Assembly: GCA_947488325.1 (NCBI GenBank)
Contig: CANKYZ010000007.1
Location: forward strand, 62,001-126,000
Length of the DNA stretch: 64,000 nt
Origin: an uncultured Erythrobacter sp.
GTDB taxonomy: Bacteria; Pseudomonadota; Alphaproteobacteria; Sphingomonadales; Sphingomonadaceae
Direction: 5' to 3'
A program made the translations under genes and the position numbers. Of the stretch, positions 9,598-17,435 are shown in pieces (the first letter of the stretch is position 1; each line of letters opens with the position of its first letter). A model generated the notes under the pieces. It was not told where the DNA came from. It saw only the letters and a program-made list of their open reading frames with translations, and made no database searches.

Positions 9598-10653
9598 ATG
9601 TTCAAAGGTATTGTGATTGCTCTGGCCGTATTAATTGTAGCCGCGATCGTGACTGTTTTTTCGATGCAGTCTTCGACGGAATGGAGCACAGGTGAGGTTG
9701 CTCGCACCCCGGATAGTCAATTTGAAAATCTGCCCGACTATGATTTTGAACCGAATTACGTCGAGGTAGAGGGATATCGAATCCACTATGTCGATGAAGG
9801 TCCAAGAGATGGTCAAACTGTTCTGCTCATGCATGGTCAACCGTCGTGGAGTTACCTTTATCGCCATATGATTCCGCTGCTTAGCGAAGCCGGGTACCGC
9901 GTCATCGCCCCGGACAATGTTGGCTTTGGGAAATCAGATAAGCCGGTGGACTGGTCTGACCACACTTATCAAATGCATGTCGATGTGATGAGCGGTTTTG
10001 TGGATGCGGTAGAGGTTGAAGACGCGACTCTCTTTGCTCAGGATTGGGGAGGTTTGATCGGTCTCCGGGTTGTAGAACAGCGGCCGGATCGCTTTTCTCG
10101 TATCATGTTATCCAATACGACTTTGCCCGCAGCCGGCGGTATCCAAGGATGGCTCGGTTATCCGCTTTTCCGTGTTTCAGTCTGGAACGAAGGCGATGTT
10201 CAGGAACTTAACTTTGACGGTGACGAATTCTCATTCTCAACGTGGGTCGCTTACGCCAGAACAAGCGATCAATTTGACTTTTCAAACCTGTTTCAGAACG
10301 CGACCGCGCGCAAGTTATCGGATGCTGAACTAGCCGGATATGCGGCGCCATTTCCGACAGAAGAAACAATGGCAGGCGTGCGAATGTTCCCTACTTTAGT
10401 GGCTAGCCAGTTGAGGCGAAATCAAGCGGTTATCGATGAATTTTATGCCAATTGGGACAAGCCGCTAATTACCGCCTTTGGCGATAAGGACACGCTGATG
10501 GCTGGCCAGGATAAAGAATGGCAAGAACGTGTGCCCGGCGCGGATGGACAGGCTCACACCTTGGTCCAGGATGGCGCCCACTTTATTCAAGAGGATAAGC
10601 CAGAAGAACTCGTCCGAATCCTGGACCAGTTCATAAAATCAAATCCACTTTGA
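9598..10653 (+). CDS. Haloalkane dehalogenase-like alpha/beta hydrolase with N-terminal anchor
   Basis: Alpha/beta hydrolase of 351 residues. Residues 3-21 are a hydrophobic segment (signal anchor or uncleaved signal), unusual because most haloalkane dehalogenases are soluble. The oxyanion region HGQPSWSYLYR (residues 79-89) and the nucleophile elbow AQDWGG (Asp149, followed by halide-binding Trp150) match the haloalkane dehalogenase family. A later Asp (FGDKD) and the His of DGAHFIQED complete the triad, as in the DhlA-like subgroup. The start at 9598 has a GAGGGA ribosome binding site; upstream in-frame starts add an unlikely leader. Hydrolysis of halogenated alkanes is the family reaction; an epoxide or ester substrate is less likely given the DWGG elbow. 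Confidence 0.82.
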   Translation: MFKGIVIALAVLIVAAIVTVFSMQSSTEWSTGEVARTPDSQFENLPDYDFEPNYVEVEGYRIHYVDEGPRDGQTVLLMHGQPSWSYLYRHMIPLLSEAGYRVIAPDNVGFGKSDKPVDWSDHTYQMHVDVMSGFVDAVEVEDATLFAQDWGGLIGLRVVEQRPDRFSRIMLSNTTLPAAGGIQGWLGYPLFRVSVWNEGDVQELNFDGDEFSFSTWVAYARTSDQFDFSNLFQNATARKLSDAELAGYAAPFPTEETMAGVRMFPTLVASQLRRNQAVIDEFYANWDKPLITAFGDKDTLMAGQDKEWQERVPGADGQAHTLVQDGAHFIQEDKPEELVRILDQFIKSNPL

Positions 10654-10715
10654 GGCGCTCGTTATTGAATGGCTTCTTGCCTGAAAAACGGTCCTCGCGG
10701 AAATTACGGAACCGA

Positions 10716-12458
10716 CTAATTCCATGATTCCAGCAAGACATCATATTCAACAGTAAGCGGCTCAGGATCTTCATTTGCCAGTTTGGCTTTAGGAGAACCA
10801 GGCCGGTTCAACCAATAGGCAATCTCTCGTTCTTCATTGAGTTTTGGCCCAAGATCATCCTGCAAACCTGATCGTTCGAGTCTGGCAAAGACACGCTCCT
10901 GTTGCTCACACAATGCGTCTAGCGCCGCCTGAGGGGTCTTTGTTCCTGAAGAGGCATCACCGATATTCTGCCACCATAGCTGTGCAAGTCGGGGGTAGTC
11001 AGGAACATTGGTTCCCGTAGGCGACCATTGAGTACGCGCTGGCGAACGATAGAACTCAACCAGCCCGCCCAAATTGGGAGATCGTTCGGTAAAGGATCCA
11101 TGCTGAATTGTTGATTCCCGGATAAATGTCAGCCCAACATGAGCCTTTTTGACGTCAACAGTCTTCGAAGTCACAAACTGGGCATAGAGCCAGGCTGCTT
11201 TTGCTCGATCGGTCGGGGTGGACTTCATCAATGTCCAAGATCCAGCATCCTGATAGCCCACTTTCATACCGTCCTCCCAATAAGCACCGTGGGGACTGGG
11301 TGCCATTCGCCAACGCGGCGTTCCATCGTCATAAAGAACCGCAGAAGCTTCTTCGCCGACCATATTTGCGGTAAACGTGGTGTACCAAAAGATCTGCTGT
11401 GCGATGGCCCCTTGAGCGGGTACGGGGCCAGCTTCTGAGAAGGTCATCCCTGCGGCAGATGGTGGCGAATACTCATTCAGCCACTTAGAATATTTGGCAA
11501 CCGCATAGACTGCGGCAGGCGAATTGGTGGCCCCGCCCCTTGCGACACAAGACCCAACAGGCTGCGAGCTTTCGTTTACGCGAATGCCCCATTCGTCGAC
11601 TGGCAATCCGTTTGGTTCGCCAATGGAACCCATTCCAGCCATCGACATCCAAGCATCTGTGAAACGCCATCCAAGTGATGGATCCTTCTTCCCATAATCC
11701 ATGCTGCCATAGACCACCTGGCCGTCAATTTCCCTGCCAGTGAAGAACTCTGCAATATCTTCATAGGCCGACCAATTGACTGGTACGCCTAGATCATATC
11801 CATATTGCGCTTTGAAATCGGCTTTAATCGCCGGATCGGTGAACCAATCATATCGAAACCAATAGAGGTTTGCGAATTGCTGGTCCGGCAGCTGGTAAAT
11901 TTTGCCATCAGGGCCAGTTGTAAAATCGATACCAATAAAATCGCCAAGGTCTAGTTCAGGATTGGTGACATCACTGCCTTCGCCCGCCATCCAATCTGTA
12001 AGATTGCGTACCTGTTGATAGCGCCAATGGGTGCCGATAAGATCGGAATCGTTGACATAAGCATCGTAGATATTCTCGTTAGATTGCATTTGCGTTTGCA
12101 GTTTTTCGACCACATCACCTTCACCGATTAAGTCATGGGTGACCGTGATCCCTGTCATCGCGGAAAACGCTGGAGCCAGAACTTTGGATTCATATTCATG
12201 AGTGGCAATAGTCTCTGATACGACTGAGATTTCCATTCCCTGGAACGGTTCGGCTGCCTCCATAAACCAGCTCAGTTCCGCTTCCTGATCTTCGCGGTTG
12301 AGGTCTGATAGCTCGCCAATTTCCTCATCAAGAAATCTCGTCGCTGCTTCTTGTCTTTCAGCGTCGCTCAACACCACACCATCAGCGTCATTGGAGCCTG
12401 AGCATGAGACAAGCGCCAAGCTTACGCCAAAAATCGTTGCTGTTTTTATGAATTGCAT
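10716..12458 (-). CDS. glpV: Glycerol ABC transporter substrate-binding lipoprotein, GlpV-like
   Basis: Periplasmic solute-binding protein of about 580 residues, the long form seen in GlpSTPQUV systems. The N-terminus has a lipobox (LVSC, Cys19 from the ATG at 12458), so it is anchored as a lipoprotein. I prefer 12458 over the ATG nine bases upstream because a GGGATGG sequence sits at proper spacing. The region after residue 80 (TGITVTHDLIGEGDVVEKLQ) is typical of family 1 extracellular binding proteins. It is the last gene of the operon, 25 bases after glpU, the same order as reported for the glycerol transporter of Rhizobium leguminosarum. Gene order and companion genes support the glycerol assignment more than the sequence itself. 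Confidence 0.82.
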   Translation of the reverse strand: MQFIKTATIFGVSLALVSCSGSNDADGVVLSDAERQEAATRFLDEEIGELSDLNREDQEAELSWFMEAAEPFQGMEISVVSETIATHEYESKVLAPAFSAMTGITVTHDLIGEGDVVEKLQTQMQSNENIYDAYVNDSDLIGTHWRYQQVRNLTDWMAGEGSDVTNPELDLGDFIGIDFTTGPDGKIYQLPDQQFANLYWFRYDWFTDPAIKADFKAQYGYDLGVPVNWSAYEDIAEFFTGREIDGQVVYGSMDYGKKDPSLGWRFTDAWMSMAGMGSIGEPNGLPVDEWGIRVNESSQPVGSCVARGGATNSPAAVYAVAKYSKWLNEYSPPSAAGMTFSEAGPVPAQGAIAQQIFWYTTFTANMVGEEASAVLYDDGTPRWRMAPSPHGAYWEDGMKVGYQDAGSWTLMKSTPTDRAKAAWLYAQFVTSKTVDVKKAHVGLTFIRESTIQHGSFTERSPNLGGLVEFYRSPARTQWSPTGTNVPDYPRLAQLWWQNIGDASSGTKTPQAALDALCEQQERVFARLERSGLQDDLGPKLNEEREIAYWLNRPGSPKAKLANEDPEPLTVEYDVLLESWN

Positions 12459-12483
12459 AGCGTCCATCCCATCATTTTAGTCG

Positions 12484-12756
12484 TCATACCCAGCGAAAGA
12501 CGCACAGGGCAAATAGCCCGCAAACGATCAGTGCTCCATATTGCGGCGCATCCACCAATCCAATCCATGCGAGATTGATGAAGGCCGAACCCAGCAGAGC
12601 GATAAAGAACCGATCTCCCCGCATGGTTTCAATGCCGAGTGCACCAGTTCTGGCGGTACTCGGATATTTCATGTGCAACAGCGCCAGCACAGTCAATGCA
12701 ACCGCAATGCCTGCAAAAAACAGTGCCGTCGGCCAAGTCCAGGCCATCCATTCCAT
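12484..12756 (-). CDS. glpU: DUF2160 small membrane protein, GlpU-like
   Basis: Membrane protein of 90 residues with two or three hydrophobic segments. The motif MEWMAWTWPTA at the start and GDRFFI with AFINLAWIGL in the middle are characteristic of DUF2160. This family is found almost only between the permease and binding-protein genes of GlpSTPQUV-type transporters. Its role is unknown; it may assist permease assembly. It lies 29 bases after glpQ and 25 bases before glpV. Confidence 0.85.
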   Translation of the reverse strand: MEWMAWTWPTALFFAGIAVALTVLALLHMKYPSTARTGALGIETMRGDRFFIALLGSAFINLAWIGLVDAPQYGALIVCGLFALCVFRWV

Positions 12757-12785
12757 CTAGGATATCCTCTTCATATCAAGCCATC

Positions 12786-13622
12786 CTAAACCCGGCCCAT
12801 GGCAAAGCCTTTGGCAATGTAGCTGCGCACAAAATAGATCACAATTGCACCCGGAATGATCGTTAGAACACCAGCTGCAGCGAGCACACCCCAGTCCAGG
12901 CCGGATGCAGAAACAGTGCGTGTCATGGTTGCCGTTATCGGCTTTGCATCCACACTAGTGAGGGTGCGGCTCAGTAAGAGTTCGACCCAGCTGAACATGA
13001 AGCAAAAGAATGCGGTCACCCCTATCCCCGGCGTTATCATCGGAATGAAAATTCGCGTGAAAAACTGCGCAAAACCGTACCCGTCTATAAATGCAGTTTC
13101 GTCAATTTCACGTGGGATACCGCGCATAAATCCTTCTAATATCCAGACTGCTAGCGGAACGTTGAAGAGACAGTGAGCAAGCGCAACGGCGATATGCGTG
13201 TCGAACAATGAAACGCTGGAATAGAGCTGAAAGAAGGGTAGAGCAAAAACTGCAGGCGGCGCCATGCGATTTGTCAGCAGCCAGAAGAACAGGTGATTGT
13301 CGCCATAAAACCGGTAGCGACTAAACGCATATGCGGCAGGCAGCGCAACGAGCAAGGCAATTACCGTGTTGAGCGACACATAAATGAAGCTGTTCACATA
13401 CCCCATATACCATGATGGGTCCGTCAGAATTGTTTGGTAATTCTTGAACGTGAAGCTGTCCGGAAAGAGCGTGAACGAATTCAAAATTTCAGAATTCGAC
13501 TTAAAGCTCATACTGACCAACCAATAAATCGGAACCAGCAGAAACAGTAGATAGGCGATCATTATCACAGCCGACAATCGGATTTTCGGCATGCGTTTCC
13601 CAGCTGCGTGATCCTCTCTCAT
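12786..13622 (-). CDS. glpQ: Glycerol ABC transporter permease, GlpQ-like
   Basis: Inner-membrane permease subunit of 278 residues with six predicted membrane segments. The cytoplasmic EAA loop, which contacts the ATPases, is visible as EIDETAFIDGYGFAQ near residue 165. The family is the MalG/UgpE-type carbohydrate ABC permease. Its ATG overlaps the glpP stop in an ATGA, so the two permeases are translationally coupled and probably form a heterodimer. Confidence 0.88.
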   Translation of the reverse strand: MREDHAAGKRMPKIRLSAVIMIAYLLFLLVPIYWLVSMSFKSNSEILNSFTLFPDSFTFKNYQTILTDPSWYMGYVNSFIYVSLNTVIALLVALPAAYAFSRYRFYGDNHLFFWLLTNRMAPPAVFALPFFQLYSSVSLFDTHIAVALAHCLFNVPLAVWILEGFMRGIPREIDETAFIDGYGFAQFFTRIFIPMITPGIGVTAFFCFMFSWVELLLSRTLTSVDAKPITATMTRTVSASGLDWGVLAAAGVLTIIPGAIVIYFVRSYIAKGFAMGRV

Positions 13623-14494
13623 TGTTTCGCCTCACCTTTGTCGGTGGTTATCATCACGGTGTAGAAGACATAGGAAATGAACAGGATCACAAGAAAATAC
13701 ATCAGAGAAAACGCTGCGGCCGGGCCGAGGTCAAATTGCCCAAGCGCCATCTTCACCAAATCTATCGAAAGAAACGTTGTCGCATTGCCGGGTCCGCCTC
13801 CGGTAAGAACGAACGGCTCGGTATAGATCATAAAGCTGTCCATAAATCGCAACAGCACAGCTATGATCAATACGCCGCGCATCTTGGGTAATTCGATATA
13901 GCGAAACACGCTCCACCGGCTTGCCTGATCAATCTTGGCCGCCTGGTAGTAGGCATTCGGGATGGATCGCAGTCCAGCATAGGACAAAAGGGCAACCAGT
14001 GACGTCCAATGCCAGACATCCATCGCGATCACAGTCACCCAGGCATCAAAAGCATTTTGCGCATAGTTATATGAGATGCCCATGTCAGACACGACACGTC
14101 CAAGCAGACCAATGTCCGAACGTCCGAATATCTGCCAGATTGTCCCCACGACATTGTAAGGAATGAGCAGGGGAAGTGCTATGAGAACCAGGTAGAGAGA
14201 GGCAGTCCATCCCTTCTTCGGCATACATAGGGCCACCAATATTCCAAGCGGGATTTCGATCAGCAGGATGATCACTGAAAAGAGTATCTGACGACCCAGA
14301 GCATCCCAAAGGCGTTCTGATTGTAGCAGCTCGCGGTACCAATCCAGACCAACCCAGAAGAACTCATTCCCGCCGAAAGTGTCCTGAAAGGAGTAGTTCA
14401 CGACCGTCATCATCGGGATGACCGATGAGAACGCGACGAGAACCACGACCGGAAGCACTAAAATCCAGGCGCGTTGGTTGACCGGCTTATCCAT
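13619..14494 (-). CDS. glpP: Glycerol ABC transporter permease, GlpP-like
   Basis: MalF/UgpA-type permease of 291 residues with six membrane segments. The EAA loop reads YYQAAKIDQASRWSVF around residue 185. The start ATG shares a base with the TAA of the upstream ATPase gene (TAATG). It pairs with GlpQ to form the membrane channel. Confidence 0.88.
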   Translation of the reverse strand: MDKPVNQRAWILVLPVVVLVAFSSVIPMMTVVNYSFQDTFGGNEFFWVGLDWYRELLQSERLWDALGRQILFSVIILLIEIPLGILVALCMPKKGWTASLYLVLIALPLLIPYNVVGTIWQIFGRSDIGLLGRVVSDMGISYNYAQNAFDAWVTVIAMDVWHWTSLVALLSYAGLRSIPNAYYQAAKIDQASRWSVFRYIELPKMRGVLIIAVLLRFMDSFMIYTEPFVLTGGGPGNATTFLSIDLVKMALGQFDLGPAAAFSLMYFLVILFISYVFYTVMITTDKGEAKQ

Positions 14495-15594
14495 TAGAAA
14501 GCGTCTCCACTAACATCTTCCAGTGGCCCGGCGTCGATCCGCCAATCATCACAAAAGACGCTGAGCCTCGACGGATCGAAAGTCACGTTGGTCATGTCTG
14601 TTTCAATTTCGATATCCGCATCAACAACAATGTTGATCTCGGCATCGAACAAAGTGGCGTTCACAAATCTTTGCCTGCCCGCGTCGCGAATGTGGTTTAT
14701 TTTCACCGGTAAACCGCTTCCGTTTGCGAGCGCGACAAACTCTGGCCGTATTCCCAAAACAACCTCGCCGCGCGGATTTCCGTAGTCGTTGGCCAGATTG
14801 ATGACTTGGCCGTTTGTCTCGGCCCTTCTTCCTTCGATGGATGCAGGGATAAAGTTCATCCCTGGAGAGCCAATGAAATAGCCGACAAACACATGGGCAG
14901 GTGTATCGAACAGCTCTTGCGGGGTTCCAATCTGTACAACCAATCCATCGTGCATCACCACCACCTTTTCTGCAAAGGTCAGAGCCTCTGTTTGATCGTG
15001 GGTCACATAGATCATCGTGTGGCCAAATTCGCGATGCAACGTCTTAAGCTGTGTCCGCAGTTCCCATTTTAGATGCGGGTCGATCACGGTCAGGGGTTCG
15101 TCAAACAGAATAGCATTCACGTCTTCACGAACGACACCCCGCCCCAGAGAAATTTTCTGCTTCAGATCGGCTGTTAGGCCCCGGGCCTTCTGGTCAAGGT
15201 GCGCTTCCAGCCCGATCATTTGTGCGATGCGCTGAACACGGTCTGCGATATAGCTCGCTCCCATACCTCGATTGCGCAAAGGGAAGGCTAAATTTTGGCC
15301 TACCGTCATCGTATCGTAGACCACGGGAAACTGGAAAACCTGAGCAATATTCCGCTCTGCCGTGGATATTGCAGTCACGTCCCTGTCGCCGAACAAAATT
15401 CGTCCCCGCGTTGGTTGGAGCAGGCCAGACATGATGTTGAGCAATGTCGTCTTGCCGCATCCGCTGGGCCCTAGCAGCGCATACGCGCGCCCGTCCTCCC
15501 ATGTATGGCTCACCTCTTTGACGGCGAAATCAGGGTCGGCTTGCGGATTAGCGTGATAGCTATGGGTCAGATTTTCGAGAGTGATGGATGCCAA
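14494..15594 (-). CDS. glpT: Glycerol ABC transporter ATP-binding protein, GlpT-like
   Basis: ABC ATPase of 366 residues. Walker A is GPSGCGKTT near residue 40 and Walker B is NAILFDEPL. The signature motif is degenerate: where LSGGQ is expected the sequence reads LTADLKQ, so this subunit probably contributes one defective nucleotide site, as is usual for this subunit type. The C-terminal TOBE-like domain (about residues 240-366) is present. I start it at the TTG at 15594, two bases after the glpS stop; the open frame extends upstream inside glpS but with no homologous sequence. Confidence 0.84.
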   Translation of the reverse strand: MASITLENLTHSYHANPQADPDFAVKEVSHTWEDGRAYALLGPSGCGKTTLLNIMSGLLQPTRGRILFGDRDVTAISTAERNIAQVFQFPVVYDTMTVGQNLAFPLRNRGMGASYIADRVQRIAQMIGLEAHLDQKARGLTADLKQKISLGRGVVREDVNAILFDEPLTVIDPHLKWELRTQLKTLHREFGHTMIYVTHDQTEALTFAEKVVVMHDGLVVQIGTPQELFDTPAHVFVGYFIGSPGMNFIPASIEGRRAETNGQVINLANDYGNPRGEVVLGIRPEFVALANGSGLPVKINHIRDAGRQRFVNATLFDAEINIVVDADIEIETDMTNVTFDPSRLSVFCDDWRIDAGPLEDVSGDAF

Positions 15595-15596
15595 AC

Positions 15597-16694
15597 CTAT
15601 GCTCCCGGCTTCGCGGCTTTGGGGCGCGGTAGGTCTACCAGTTTTCCCTTTTTGTCGAAATAGAAGACATGTTTGGGATTCAGACAGATTTGGAACACCT
15701 GACCAATCTGGAATGCACGAACACCCGGAACCAATCCGATCCACCGTTCGCCCATCGCCGCCACATGGATGTAGGTCTCCGATCCGGTAAGCTCGGTAAC
15801 GACCAGCTCCGCATCAAAGGTCAGTTTATCCGTTGTGTTTCTCGTAACTTCAAGGTGGTGCGCGCGAAACCCAGCACGATAGTCTCCGTCTGGCGAACCG
15901 GCCAGATCATCCCCTGCCAGAGCGGATTGTCCATTAGGGAAATGGACGACCTTTCCTTCTTTGCGAACCGGCACAAAGTTCATGGGCGGATCGGAGTAAA
16001 CCCGCGCGGTGATCTCATCGATAGGCTGACGGTACACATCTACCGATGGGCCAAACTGCGTCACTCGCCCTTCCCAAAGTGTCGCGGTATTCCCGCCTAG
16101 CAGCAAAGCCTCTTCTGGTTCGGTTGTCGCGTAGACAAAGATGCTTCCCGATGCCGCAAACAGTCTAGGTATCTCGCTGCGAAGCTCTTCGCGCAATTTG
16201 TAATCCAGATTGGCCAGAGGTTCATCCATCAAGACTAGCCCAACGTCCTTCACCAGAGCACGCGCAATTGCACATCTTTGCTGTTGCCCGCCGGAAATTT
16301 CGTTGGGTTTGCGATCAAGAATTGACGTCAGCTTTAACAACTCTGCCATCTCTTTGACCCTGGCATCAATCTCTGCTGACGATTTCTTCTGAAGCTTCAG
16401 CGGCGAGGCGATATTGTCATAAACCGTCATCGATGGGTAATTGACAAACTGTTGATAAACCATCGCGATATCGCGAGTTTGTACGCGCTGACCGGTTACA
16501 TCTTTCCCGTCCCAATGGATCTTACCGGAATCGGGTTTGTCCAACCCTGCCATAAGGCGCATCAAGGATGTTTTGCCTGCCGATGTCGGCCCCAGTAAAA
16601 CGTTCATCGATCCCTTCTGCAAATCCAGATCGGTCGGATAAATATGCGTCTCAGCATCCAGCGATTTCGAGACACCTTGCAAGCTCAGGCTCAT
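15597..16694 (-). CDS. glpS: Glycerol ABC transporter ATP-binding protein, GlpS-like
   Basis: First gene of the six-gene operon, 365 residues. Walker A is the variant GPTSAGKTS, the ABC signature is ISGGQQQR, and Walker B is GLVLMDEPLANLD. A TOBE-like C-terminal domain follows. The ATG at 16694 aligns with the family start (MSLSLQGVS); the frame extends 57 bases upstream without support. It pairs with GlpT, whose signature motif is degenerate, so this subunit likely provides the intact signature. The operon promoter must lie in 16695-17080, next to an IS remnant. Confidence 0.86.
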   Translation of the reverse strand: MSLSLQGVSKSLDAETHIYPTDLDLQKGSMNVLLGPTSAGKTSLMRLMAGLDKPDSGKIHWDGKDVTGQRVQTRDIAMVYQQFVNYPSMTVYDNIASPLKLQKKSSAEIDARVKEMAELLKLTSILDRKPNEISGGQQQRCAIARALVKDVGLVLMDEPLANLDYKLREELRSEIPRLFAASGSIFVYATTEPEEALLLGGNTATLWEGRVTQFGPSVDVYRQPIDEITARVYSDPPMNFVPVRKEGKVVHFPNGQSALAGDDLAGSPDGDYRAGFRAHHLEVTRNTTDKLTFDAELVVTELTGSETYIHVAAMGERWIGLVPGVRAFQIGQVFQICLNPKHVFYFDKKGKLVDLPRPKAAKPGA

Positions 16695-17080
16695 GATGTG
16701 TTCTTTGAAAAAGAGTGTCTCAACAATCTCACCTGCAGGCCGCTGCGCCATTCTGAACCAAATACCAGCGTAGATCCACGAGCAATAAGAAACAGAACAT
16801 CGATGGCAAGCCTTTTCCTACCTTCTTTATGCTTCGTAAAGGTGCAGTCATTTCTATCGCAGCCAATCTCTTGCCAGCACAGCGATGTCTGGCGAAACCG
16901 GAAATCGTGAAATGGGCCGATTGTGGGTTGCCCCGCAATCATCATCACGAAGCTGGAGAAAGCAGGCACTGCCCGTGAGAAAATACCTACCCTATTTGAT
17001 TGTAAGGCGTCTTTCATCCTCTCAAAAAATGGTCAAACCCATAATTACCTTCACCCGGAGGCGATTGCTATATTGGCGCA

Positions 17081-17347
17081 TTGCCACGGTGCACCGATCT
17101 TGGGAATATCGATCGTCAGCAAATGGAGCGGTGGAAGAACAACAGGACTGAGAACAGCCACCTGCCGTTCAGGCGAAGAGAACGGGCTATGCTGCGTTTT
17201 CGACAGATGAAATCGCTACAAAAGTTCGTTTCAATCCATTCCAACGTCCACAACCACTTCAACGCCCAACGCCACCTAGTAAACAGAGAAACTTATAAGC
17301 CCTCCCGCTCAGCCGCCTTGGCTGAGTGGCAAAATCTAATTGCCTGA
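17081..17347 (+). pseudogene. IS6-like transposase remnant (C-terminal end)
   Basis: The last ~75 codons of a DDE transposase resembling the IS6 family. The recognisable part runs from NNRTENSHLPFRRRERAM through LQKFVSIHSNVHNHFN to the terminal ALAEWQNLIA. The catalytic N-terminal and central parts are absent; the bases upstream (16695-17080) read in mixed frames and show no convincing transposase. The element must have been decaying for some time. Its downstream end continues into the repeat at 17339-17412, which recurs at 27.4 kb. Confidence 0.78.
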
Positions 17348-17412
17348 ACTGACATTGGGTAAGGGATCGCTGCGTTGGTCTGAGACTAGTTACGATTAGA
17401 CTGACAGCACCC
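17339..17412 (+). repeat. IS right-end sequence, left copy of a diverged direct repeat
   Basis: The final codons and the 3' non-coding end of the transposase remnant, finishing with GACTGACAGCACCC. The same arrangement (stop codon TGA, then TAAGGGAT, GCTGCG, GAGAC, GATTAGACTGACAGCACCC) is found at 27402-27475 in the same orientation, with scattered substitutions. The two copies bracket the 10-kb operon between them. Confidence 0.8.
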
Positions 17413-17435
17413 ACTAAAGCTATCTCATGCCTGCT

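Noticed and set aside
16695..17080. Frames that could be the N-terminal half of the transposase or a new gene before glpS
   Set aside because: No recognisable DDE or helix-turn-helix motif and the frame is broken repeatedly; I only support the C-terminal remnant.
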